From Prorocentrum cordatum (lineage: Eukaryota > Sar > Dinophyceae > Prorocentrales > Prorocentraceae), in contig CAUYUJ010018048.1 of NCBI GenBank assembly GCA_963575745.1, forward strand, positions 698,800 to 762,799: a DNA stretch of 64,000 bases, written 5' to 3'. The notes beneath the pieces are model-generated. The model saw nothing but the letters and a program-made list of their open reading frames with translations, did no database searches and was not told where the DNA came from. The position numbers were made by a program, and so were the translations under genes. This document shows, piece by piece, positions 52,497-62,110 of this stretch (positions are counted from its first letter, which is position 1; each line of letters starts with the position of its first letter).

Positions 52497-54508
52497 TGGC
52501 ACCCGACCCCCCTTCCCCGCACCTATTCAGGCGATGCTACTGATGCAGCAGACGCCGCACAGGTCATCGCCAACGCGATGATGACGACCTTGCCCAGCTT
52601 CTCCGACGACAGCCCTGCTCCCATGGCACCAGTGGCAGCTCAGAACGTGCTGCAGTCGCTCTTCCAGCGCCAGACCGCGGCAGGCAGCCAGGAGGCGCCA
52701 ACCGAAGAGGCGGGAGACGCTGTCGCAGGCAGCCTTCAGCCAGCAGCAGGCGAGCCTGTCGGCGAGGCCGCCGGCGAGCCCGTCGCCCGCGCTCCCGAGG
52801 TCGCGCCGGCAGAATCCCCGAGCGACGCCCGCGCGCCCTGTCCCCCCCAGCCCGAGGCAACCAAGGATGCGACACAGCCTGACAAAGAGGCAACGAGGGA
52901 CCCCCTGCCTGACAAAGAGGCAACAAAGGAAGAGGCTGAAGAGGAGGCGGGCGAGCAGGCTGAAGAGGAGGACGTGCCAGTGGAGCAGCTGTCGGATGGC
53001 GACAAGAGGGGGGGGGGAGGTTGAGGCCCTGCTCTCGCAGGGCGACCCGACATGCTCCATGTGCAAGAAGGAAACGGATCCGCTTGCACAGGGCGGTAAG
53101 ATCACCCATGGCGGCGCGGTCATCACGTGCGCCACGCGCAGGGTACGCGACCAAACACTTCGCAGGATTTTCGGCGGGTGGCCGATTGCGGAGTTCGACG
53201 AGCTCGCCACGGAGGGGCAGGATCTTTTCTACCAGAATTGCGGGTCAGCCGCTGCTGCTTGCCGCGACGCGATGAAGGGGATGTTGATGAATGTGCGCAT
53301 GAGGCGCATCGCGGAGACCCGCGCTGGGCAATTCCTGCCCTCGTCTGTGTACGAGAAGCTGGGATGCAGCACGAAATATATTGAGGAGAAAACGCAGGCT
53401 GCTGACATCGAGGATCACCCAGTTCTCGGGAAGACGCACCGAGTTCAGATCCACGAAATCTCGGAGGCCAGGATCAAGGAGGTCATCGTGCAGGAGATAG
53501 CTAAGAAAGTTGGCCGCAATCGCAAGCGCAGAGCGTCAGCCTTCCTGGAGGCTGCCGAGGAAGCTGAAAAGCCGCAGAGCGCAACAGCGGCAGGAGCAGC
53601 AGCAGCGCTCGAGGAGGCTCCAGCGGAGCTGCCGAAGCAGAAAGGCTCAAAGAAGCGCCAGCGCAGCAGCAGCAGCATCAGCGACAGCAGCAGCTCCAGC
53701 TCCTCGAGCTCCGACAAGAAAAAAAAACATAAGAAGGGCAAGAAGGGCAAGAGGGGAAAGAAGGGCAATAAAGGCAAGAAGGGCAATAATAACAAGGATG
53801 ACAATAACGATGACGAGGAAGAGCTTTCAGGGTCTGACGCGGGCCTCAGCCCAGAGGGGCTTGCGGCCAAGCGCAAGGCGAAGCTCGCAGCAGAGGAGAT
53901 GGCGGCCCGCGAGGCTGAGAAGATTCAGAAAGCCATGGACAGGGAGATGGCCAAAGAGCAGGCAGCCCGCAAAAGGGAGGGCCAGAAGAAGCGCACCAAG
54001 GGCTTGCAGGTTCTTAACCAGGTGCTGTTGGCGGTGAAGCCTTTGCTGAAGAAGACGGGGGATCTTCTGCGCGATGAACGCGCGAAGAAGGCTCGACGGA
54101 GTCAGATCGGATCTGACGATGGGGGGGGGGAGGGAGAGGAGGCTGGGGGAGGCGAGTCAGATCGGATCTGACGATGGGGGGGGGGAGGGAGAGGAGGCTG
54201 GGGGAGGCGGAGGAGGAGGATGAGGAGGAGGCAGAGGAGGGGGGGAAGGAAGAGGAGGAGGAGGAGGAGGAGGAGGGGGGAGTCGCCCCCTCTGATTTCA
54301 GGCGCCGACGACGTACACTGAGGGGGTCACCGAAAAGCAGAAGTTTCTGAATGATAGTGTGGAGCATTGCAACAAGTGCCTGGGGGGCGAGGATGTCGCC
54401 CCAGACGTCAGGGAGGAGGGGGTTAAGACGGCTGCCACCTACATGACAGCGTGGATGAATAATATCAAGGCTGCTTTCGAGACGCAGTCGTGGGCCAAGA
54501 AGAAGTGA
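52360..54508 (+). CDS. ORF D: uncharacterised multi-copy dinoflagellate protein with CxxC motif and acidic/basic tail
   Basis: A short first exon (MASKRVMKKWRPGK, ATG 52360) probably joins a second beginning near 52550 (VIANAMMTTLPSFSDDSPAP). An acidic region follows. A run of ten Gs near 53009 shifts the frame, after which CSMCKKETDPL, RRIFGGWPIAEFDELA, FLPSSVYEKLGCS and EDHPVLGKTHRVQI appear, the core of a family I recall as common in dinoflagellates. A Ser/Lys-rich part and a coiled coil (AAREAEKIQKAMDREMAKEQ) come next. The likely last exon, 54302-54508 (VTEKQKFLNDSVEHCNKCLG ... TAWMNNIKAAFETQ), is reached through a GC-AG intron. Without that splice the frame stops at 54171. Confidence 0.6.
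54101..54301 (+). other. 55-bp tandem duplication and probable GC-AG intron (54142-54301)
   Basis: GTCAGATCGGATCTGACGAT followed by ten Gs repeats at 54101 and 54156. GAGGAG|GC at 54142 and TTTCAG|GC at 54301/54302 would remove 160 bp in phase and connect ORF D to its conserved-looking C-terminus. The acceptor has a good pyrimidine stretch. Confidence 0.55.
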
Positions 54509-54884
54509 TCCATTGGGGCTCTGGCCAGATCACTTCGGAGTAAGTCTCCGTCGACGGGTTGGTTGCCGATGGCATGACCGCGGCGGTCGCTACCTGGACT
54601 TCTGAGCGCGCGTGCAGGGGCACGCAGCGGACGTAGCCGCTCTCGCGTGGGATATATAAGGAGCTCGTTGCTCCTCTTGCTAGCGTCGTATACATCGGAA
54701 GCTGCTGCGTTGCTCCTCTCAGCAGTCCGCGCCGATGCAGTTCCCATAGCAAACGCGCTTCCCTCCTCCTCCCCCTCCCCCTCCCCCTCTTCCTTCTCCT
54801 CCTCCCCCCTCCCGTCCTGCGTGAGTTGACCGCTCGTCCCTCCTCCCCAACCACGGAATGCATCTTGATGTTGTCGCATGCAGC

Positions 54885-55055
54885 AGCGGCATTGCCGCTT
54901 TGCTAATGATGCCGTTTTCACTTGCAGCGACATTGCCGCTTTACTTGTAGTTGCATTGCAGCGGCATTGCCGCTTTGCTATAGTGATGTCCTTCTCAACT
55001 TGCAGCGGCATTGCCGCTTCGCTTGTATTTGCGCCAGCGCAGCGGTCTGACCGCT
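54885..55055. repeat. AGCGG/CCGCT hairpin cluster 7 (before ORF E)
   Basis: Copies at 54885, 54926 (AGCGA), 54960, 55004 and 55041. The first four share the loop CATTG, a cluster-specific type. The 3' flank TTTGC or TTCGC is kept. 54520-54870 between ORF D and this cluster shows no gene; it has a CTCC tract at 54763-54815. Confidence 0.85.
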
Positions 55056-55186
55056 TCGTTGCGCCTGCGCGTTCAGGCCAATGCTTCCGCTCAGCGCCGC
55101 CTCAACCGTAGCGCTGGCTCAGGCCAGCTTTCGCCCGAGCCAGCTCGGGCTCGAGCCAGTTTTTGCTCAAGCCAGCCTCATCTCCG

Positions 55187-57218
55187 ATGAAACGTTTAAG
55201 CTCCGATGCGGGCGAGAACGTCTCCAAGAGGTCGCGCGCATTTGCTCCCCTGATTGCCTCGTTTAAAGCGTCGAACGCGGCAGTGATCGGCATTGCGCGC
55301 TGCTTGAAGGAGCAGCCAGAGATCATTGACGGCGTGGCGAGGTGGAGGATCAGAAAGGCTAACGATGAATTCGCATCAGCATTTCTGGATGCGCCAATGC
55401 AGCTGAACTTGGCAAGCGGCGCGGCCTTCGACATGCCCGTCGTCAATGTCGCCAGCCTCCTTCAACGCTGCGCTTCCGAATCTGCGAGCTTCAGAAATTT
55501 GCCGCCCGCAACTTTAAGACAATTCCCGTGCTCCCCAGCGGCGCCGTGGGACTTCATCTTGTACTTCGATGAGTTCGTGCCAGGCAATGTCTTGCGGCAA
55601 GATAACAAACGCAAGACGCTCTCGTTTTACGGGGGCTCCCGCTCCTTCGGCCCTGACGCGGTGTCGTGCGAGGACGCTTGGTTGCCTCTCGCTTTTGTTC
55701 GCCACGCAGTGGTCGATAAAGTTGCGGGCAAGATGTCCGGAGTCGTTCGCCAACTGTTGCGACGACTTTTTATTGGCCCAGACAGCGCGTCGCAGAGGGG
55801 CATCCTCTGTGATGGCATTGGGCCTGGCGGCGCCCCTGCGCTCATCTTCTTTAAGCTGTCGAACCTGCTTTGCGACGAAGATGGCGCTAACAATGCCTTG
55901 TGCTTGAAGGGCGCCGCTGGCGTAATCCCTTGCGCTCTGTGCATGAATGTGCACGGCATATGCGACCACTCGGAGCCCCTGCTGTCAGCGCATGACAGGA
56001 CGAGCACGCTGGTGCCCATTTCGTGCTCTGATCCCAACCTGTTCGACGCGCGCGCCGCGGAGGGCCTGTTCTTCTCCGCGGACCTGCTCCAGCGCCTGCA
56101 AGCCGCGCTGCCCAAGGGCGCGTTCGAGGAGCAATGCGAGATACACGGCGTTAATCACGTGCCAGAGGGTTTGCTATTGGACGCTGAGCTTCGCCAGCAC
56201 GTGTCGCTGGACATGCGCACGTACGACCCAGCACACTGCATGGTCATAAATGGGATCGCTCAGATTGAACTGAGTGAGTTTCTGTGCCGCCTCGCTGCCG
56301 TCGGCCTGACGTTGGAGCGCTTCAGGGACATCGCCAGCGCGCAGTGGCAGACTTGCAGCTTTTCAGCGACCAGCGGCATGCTGGACGCCAACGGGCTTTT
56401 CAGCGACCAGCGGCAAAAGCACTTGCAGACCAGCGAGAAATACAGCGCCAAGGCGAGCGAGATCATCGCGGCCGTTCCGCTCATTCGGCGCGCTCTCGAT
56501 GCACTTACCGCTGGGTCCGCTCAGTTCAAGCTGGACTTTGCAAAGGAGCTGGCTTCCTTTGCCGCGCTGGCCAAATCAATTTTTCTGTATTTGCTGGCCA
56601 AGAGGGGCGCGGCTGTGGCATATGCTCGGGCCGTGGCGCTCCGCGACCACGCCGTGGCTTTCGAGTCTGCGCACGGTGATTGCGGCATGTACATCCCGAA
56701 GTTTCATTTCTGCAGGCACCTGCCGCGACAGGTGCTCAGGGATGGGTTCGCACATGATACGCTTGTGACGGAGAGGTACCATAAAAAAACCACTGCGGAT
56801 CGCTGAATTCATCGACAACACGCGGTGCTTCGAGAAATCATTGCTGACCCGAGCTATTGCCCTTCAGTGCCACGATGCGCAACATAATGTTTCATTTGGG
56901 AATGCCTTGGTGTGCGGCATCAAATACAACGACGTCATGAACGTTTCGAAGGTCGTTCTTGTGGGTGGCTCTCGGATATCAGCTGGAGATATTCTTCGTA
57001 TTGGTGAGAAGCGCTATTTTGTCTTCAGTGGCGCCGAGGAAGGCGGCAACGTGGCGTTGATGGTTCACGAGTTGCATTTTATTTGCCAGGTGTTGCCCAG
57101 CGCCCCACGGCGGCGAAAGGGCGACGCCCCGAAGTTCGCGCAGTGCGACTCCTTCATGGCACAGCCTCTCTGGACACAAGAGGCTTCTGGAACGCTGTTA
57201 TTGGTGGATGTGGCATAA
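55187..57218 (+). CDS. ORF E: large transposase-like protein of a multi-copy dinoflagellate family
   Basis: The ATG at 55187 starts MKRLSSDAGENVSKRSRAFA. Landmarks: WDFILYFDEFVPGNVLRQDN, EDAWLPLAFVRHAVVDKVAG, CLKGAAGVIPCALCMN (CxxC), DPAHCMVINGIAQIELSEF, YIPKFHFCRHLPRQ and TERYHKK. This order (D/E near an aromatic strand, KGxxGxxxCxxC, DxxH, PKFH, ERxHK) is a family I associate with many copies per dinoflagellate genome. I infer a transposase or other mobile-element nuclease, without proof. An A7 run (56783-56789) shifts the frame. One A fewer continues PLRIAEFIDNTRCFEKSLLT to the TAA at 57218. Confidence 0.65.
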
Positions 57219-57333
57219 GTACCCGCAGGCGCCGAAGTGCCTGCAAGCGTCGAGCGCTGGCGCGATTGCACTTGCCAGCGCATGTCCCGAGAAAAAAAAA
57301 AAAAGGCGCAATCGGCAACCGCTGTCGAGATTT

Positions 57334-57348
57334 AGCGGCGCGACCGCT
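57334..57348. repeat. Last AGCGG/CCGCT hairpin, just before the gap
   Basis: AGCGGCGCGACCGCT followed by TCGC, 43 bp before the run of Ns. More copies may lie in the gap. Confidence 0.75.
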
Positions 57349-57390
57349 TCGCGAGGCTATCCCAGGGAAGACAAGGGGGCGAGGAGGGGG

Positions 57391-57490
57391 NNNNNNNNNN
57401 NNNNNNNNNNNNNNNNNNNNNNNNNNNNNNNNNNNNNNNNNNNNNNNNNNNNNNNNNNNNNNNNNNNNNNNNNNNNNNNNNNNNNNNNNN
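57391..57490. other. Assembly gap (100 Ns)
   Basis: Exactly 100 undetermined bases, the usual placeholder for a scaffold join of unknown size. The relation of the hairpin block to the following LINE-like element is therefore not established. Confidence 0.95.
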
Positions 57491-60400
57491 TCGAGAACGA
57501 GGCCCGACACGCTCATGGGGTTGTTCGAGGGGCCGCTGGGTGGACCCCGTCTACGACTCTGTCTGCCAAGGAAGAGGCGGTTTCGGACCCTGGGGCCCTC
57601 TTGTCGTCCGAGCTCGAGAAGTTTGCGCTGTTTTGGCACGCGCAGCCGAGCCTTGAGGCCCGCCAAGTAGGATGCAACTTTGAGCCCCTTGAGCCGTTGC
57701 CTGCGCTCTCGGTTGAAGACCTGCGTCGGGCGGCCCGATCGTTCCCTGCCCGCGCGGCCTCCTCGGTCGATGGGTTCCACGTTCGGTCGTTCCAGCACTT
57801 GTCCGACCAGGCCCTGGAGGTGTTGCCCACCATCTTTCGATTTGGGAACGATCGGGCTTGTTGCCAGGGCAGAGGAGGGCTGTTATTTTGATTGTGTTTG
57901 CCAAGCCTGACGGGGGGCACCGCCCGATAGGCTTGTTTGTTGCCGTGTATCGTTTGTGGGTGAGGACTCGGCGCTGTTTCGCTCAGCAAGGGGGGTCGGC
58001 CCACGCTCGGGAGTATTTTTGCGCCGGTGCCTTTGCCTCGAGTGTGGATGCGGTCTGGAGGCAGGGGGTTCGGAGTGAGGTCGTGGTGGCGTCCCAGGAC
58101 TGCTCAGGCTCGGTGCTCTGGGACCTCCGCAAATTCTACGAGTCCGTGGACATCGACCTCCTCCTCGCCCCCTGCCGCCAGCACTCGTTTTCTATGCAGA
58201 TTGCCCGTGTTTGCTACTCGGCATACCGTTCGTGCAGACATATGGCTACGAACGGGCGCGTCGAGGGCCCGCAGCTTGCTTGGCGTGGATTGATTGCTGG
58301 TTGCGGGTTCGCGACCACGTACATCCGGGTCTTCCCGCTTGCGGCCTTAGACGGCCTTAGCCTTCCTAGATCGGTCTCGCTCAGGCTGTATATCGATGAT
58401 TACACTTTGTCGCGCTCTGGACGTCCCAGGGCTGTCGTCCAGGACCCTCTGGAAGGAGCGTTCAAGGTGCAAGTTGCGATTGAGTCCGATCTAGGCCGCG
58501 CGTTTTCCGTTGAGAAAACGGCTGTCGTCGCTTCTGCGCCTCTCGTTGCTAAGGAGATTCGCCGGGGCCTCGGCGCCGTCGGCGGCGCCCCATGCGCGGC
58601 GACCATCAACCTGGGCATCAACGATGCTGTAGGGCAACCAAGGAGGATGGCCAGGAGGGGTGGAAAAATTAAGGCTCGGAAGCAGGATTTCAAGAAGAAG
58701 ATTCACAGACTTGGCGTGCATCGTCTGGCCCTGGGCCGCCATGCCAGACCCACGGTTACCAGCGGGCCGTCGGCCAGCAGGACCTACGGTTGCGAGGTGC
58801 ATGGCGCTTCTGACCTTGAGCTCTCCAGTTTGAGGCGGTCTCTTGGACGATTCCGGAGCCCCTCTGCTGGAGGTCGCTCGCTCACTGCAGCTTTGCCTTT
58901 CGCCGCCGACCGCACGCGGCACTGCGCGGTGGCCCCGGTCGTTCGCCGGTCCAAAGAGGTCTGGGCCAGTTTGGCGGCCACCTTTGCTTTCGGCCTCAGC
59001 CTGGTCGAGTTGCGGGCCGGAGAAGGGGTCAGCCTCCTCCTCCTCCTCCTCCTCCTCCTCCTCCTCCTCCTCCTCCTCCTCCTCCTCCTCCTCCTCCTCC
59101 TCCTCCTCCTCCTCCTCCTCCCCCCAGGAGGAAAATCAAGGGCCTCGCCGGGGCCCTGGGGCTCTCTCTGCGGAGCGTCTCGGGTGGAAGATGACCTCGT
59201 TCACGACCCTGGTTGGCGATTTCCTCCTCCTCCTCCTCCTCCTCCTCCTCCTCCTCCTCCTCCTCCTCCTCGGGGGTGGAGGTTCAGTTGGCCCTCGTGT
59301 CGCCTGCCCTCCTGAAGCGCCTCCTCCGCGCTGCCGTCTTGAGATCCCACGAGCGAGCCTGCGGAGACAGCTCCGGCCTCGATCGGCGCGCACGCTTGGA
59401 CGCCCCGCTCGCGGCGGCGGCGTCTTCCAAGTTCACTCCGCGGGAAAAGAAAAGCTGCATCCGAGGACTCGCGTGTCAGGATCCATGGACCAAGGTTCGG
59501 GCGTCCGAGCACGGGCGCGCCCTGCCAGACCTCCTCTGCCCCCTGTGCGGCACGGAGCTGGACAAGATGTTTCACAGGCTCTGGAAGTGCCAGCACCAGT
59601 CCTGCGCTGAGCTTCGGACAGAGTTGTTCGGGGACGATTTCGCTTTCTCCCTTCCCCTGCCTGGGCTACCCTATCCAAGTCAGGTGATGTATACACATGG
59701 CATTCTGTCTCATCACAGTGACTTCTTCCTTCCCCCTACCAGAGCTGATCCTACTGTGCGTCATGCTTGTGACCAAGGGCGATACGATTATCTGTCTCAG
59801 GGAAATATAGTCATGGACGGTTCGTGCATCCGTTCCGTTACTCAAGAATTTTCGAGGACGGGCTGGGCGCATGTGGCGGTATCCGATTCTGGGCAGGAAT
59901 TGGGTCATGTGTTCGCTCCTCTCGCTCTCCCCATCCCTCAGACAGCTCAGGCAGGTGAGTTTGCTGCGTGCACGGTCGCCTGTCAGAACGCGTTAGAGCA
60001 GTCGGTTGGTTTCAGCGACTGCCAGAACGTTGCACAGTTGCGGGCCCTCCCGCGGCCCGAGCAGATGTCTTTCGGGCGTGTGTATGCTGGATGTTTGTCT
60101 GCACGGCTGACTCTAAGATGGGACAGGTTTGTTCAGGTTAAAGATCATACGTTCGATGAACAGGCATCGGTCGATGACCGCTCCAAGTTCTGCAAGGCAG
60201 GTAACGACCTCGCCGATCACCATGCGAAGCTCGGGGCTCTGGCCCACGGGGGGCCGAGCCCCCCGAGCAGTCGGAGTGGCTCGGCCGAGGCCTCGTCATT
60301 TCCAGAAAGGTGTGTGTGCGTGTGTGTGCTTGCTGCCATATTGCTCCAGCTGTGGCCGTCGTGTGACCTGTCAGAGGCCAGGCGCGAGCAGCGTGAGCCG

Positions 60401-60940
60401 ATCGCTCCCGTTCCCAGGGTCCGCCATTCCTGGGTGTGGAGGGGCGTCTTCCGGCAGTGCAAGCAAAGAGTGTGCGGGTTGTGCGGTCGCGTTGGTTTTC
60501 CAACCGTGTCTTGTCGGCGCCCCACAAGCTCTTTGACACCAATCTCATATAGCTTGGCCACAAGTGCGTTGGTTTATCGTGCTCGGACGGCAGCGCCTTA
60601 TGCATCCGCCTGAAGCGCAAGGGAGCCACAAGTGCAACGGCCACCCTCGCTGCCCTCGGTCGTCTCAATACTACTGGAACCGTATCACAGCTGGTCGGCA
60701 CCCGAAGAGCGATTGTGTTTGGCTCGACGTGGACGCTGTCAGCGTGGTTCGGCTTTTCAATTGACGCCCGTCGTGTGCCCAGTCTCCTGGCCCAGGCCAC
60801 GGGGGCATGGCCCCGACGTGTGGCTTGCACCCTGTGCAGGCAGCCCAGCGTGCACGGATGTTTCCTGCGCTGGGTGCGTCCCGAGTGCCGAGCTCGACAG
60901 CTGCCTGGCTGGCTGCCAGGAGGACTGCAAACTGTTGCAG
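57491..60940 (+). pseudogene. LINE-like element ORF2: reverse transcriptase, zinc finger, RNase H
   Basis: The pre-RT part in the first frame has SELEKFALFWHAQPSLEARQ and VEDLRRAARSFPARAASSVD. After a frame change near 57870 the palm follows: VFAKPDGGHRPIG, QDCSGSVLWDLRKFYESVD (motif A), IAGCGFATT, and the catalytic box YIDD at 58389-58400. A zf-RVT-like finger (CPLCGTELDKMFHRLWKC, about 59540-59595) and RNase H follow. Its acidic residues lie in VMDGSC (59811), QAGEFAAC (about 59950) and GNDLADHHAK (about 60205). A second Cys motif (CGLCGRVGF) and possible tail segments reach about 60940. Two TCC arrays (59034-59122, 59221-59270) sit between RT and finger. The 5' end is lost in the gap. Confidence 0.75.
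59034..59270. repeat. Two TCC microsatellites inside the LINE-like ORF
   Basis: 59034-59122 is (TCC)n and 59221-59270 is (CTC)n, separated by about 100 bp. They fall between the palm/thumb and the zinc finger, and the frame changes across them. They may lie in an intron or be expansions in dead coding sequence. Confidence 0.85.
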
Positions 60941-60966
60941 CAGAGTAGCGCAGCGGCAAAACAATA

Positions 60967-61840
60967 TTCCTCCTCCTCCTCCTCCTCCTCCTCCTCCTCC
61001 TCCTCCTCCTCCTCCTCGACCACCTCCTCTTCTTCCTCCTCCTCCTCCTTCTCCTCCTTCTCCTTCTCCGCTTCCTCCTCCTCCTCATCCTCTTCATCCC
61101 CGCTCCGCCTCCTCATCCTTGACCTCCCCCTCGACCTCCCAAGGCCCCCCTGTCGCCGAGGAAGGGGCACGAGGAAGCGCTTCGGCTCCCAGGGCCCCGG
61201 GGGCGTCAGAAAGCAGCTCGGGAGGAAAGGCGTGTCCCCGGGGAGCGGGTCCGGGACCTCCCAGGGCCCAGGATGCGCAAGAATTGCGTGTTATCTCCCC
61301 TCCTCCTCGTCCTCCACCTCCTCGTCCACAGCCTCCTCCTCTTCCTCCTCCTCCTCCTCCTCCTCCTTCTCCTCCTTTTCCTCCTCCTCCTACGGTAGGC
61401 GCGTTATACAGAGGGCCTCGCTTTCCGCGCGCCTCGCCATCGGAGGAAGCCGACGGACGTAAAATGGCGGCGGGCCCACCGGCGGAAGCCAGCGGAAGCG
61501 AAAGCGAGATGTCCTCCTCCTCCTCCTCCTCCTCCTCCTCGTAATCCTCCTCGTGATCCTCCTCCTCCTCCTCCTCCTCCTTCTCCTCCTCTCTCCTCCT
61601 CCTCGTGATCCTCTTCTTCCTCCTCTCCTCCTCCATCCTCCCCTCCTCTCCTCCTCATTCCTCACCCTCATCCTCATCCTCATCCCATCCTCATCCTCCC
61701 ATATGCCCCTCCGCCTCCTCCTCCTCCTCCTCCTCCTCCTCCTCCTCCTCCTCCTCCTCGTGATCCTCCTCCTCCTCCTGCTCCTCCTTCTTCTCCTCCT
61801 CCTCCTGCTCTTCCTCCTCCTCCTCCTCGTGATCCTCATC
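60967..61840. repeat. Series of TCC/CTC microsatellites
   Basis: (TCC)n blocks at 60967-61100, 61290-61393, 61509-61660 and 61705-61840, separated by short unique text. Any reading frame through them is poly-Ser, poly-Leu or poly-Pro and was not called. Confidence 0.9.
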
Positions 61841-62110
61841 CCCCCCCGCCGTTTATCACGTCGCGGCCCGGCATTTCCAGCCCTCTTGCCCTTCGCTCTC
61901 CCTGCTCCTTGCCCCCATAGCCGCGCTGACTCCTCCTGCGAGCACACTGCGACCCAGCGTTCCGGTCCCCTGTCTCTTCGCCCTCCTCCTCGTCCTGTAG
62001 CCACGCAAGGCGTTCCAGAAAGGGTTTTGTAACTGAGGGGTCGAGAAGTTGCCAGCTCGCCATCGGAGGAAATCCAGCGGAAGGTGCCAGAAGTAAAATG
62101 GAGTGGTTCC
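61435..62110. repeat. Short duplication flanking the CTC arrays
   Basis: CGCCATCGGAGGAA then AGCGGAAG and GTAAAATGG occurs at 61435-61500 and, changed, at 62058-62105. It may mark copies of one element separated by microsatellite growth. Confidence 0.5.

Noticed and set aside
56979-57179. A frame starting MCPERLCHEG as a small protein
   Set aside because: It is on the minus strand, opposite the C-terminal part of ORF E, and is a shadow.
43576-57348. CRISPR array
   Set aside because: The repeats are 15-20 bp hairpins at irregular spacing around eukaryotic-type genes. There are no uniform spacers and no cas genes.
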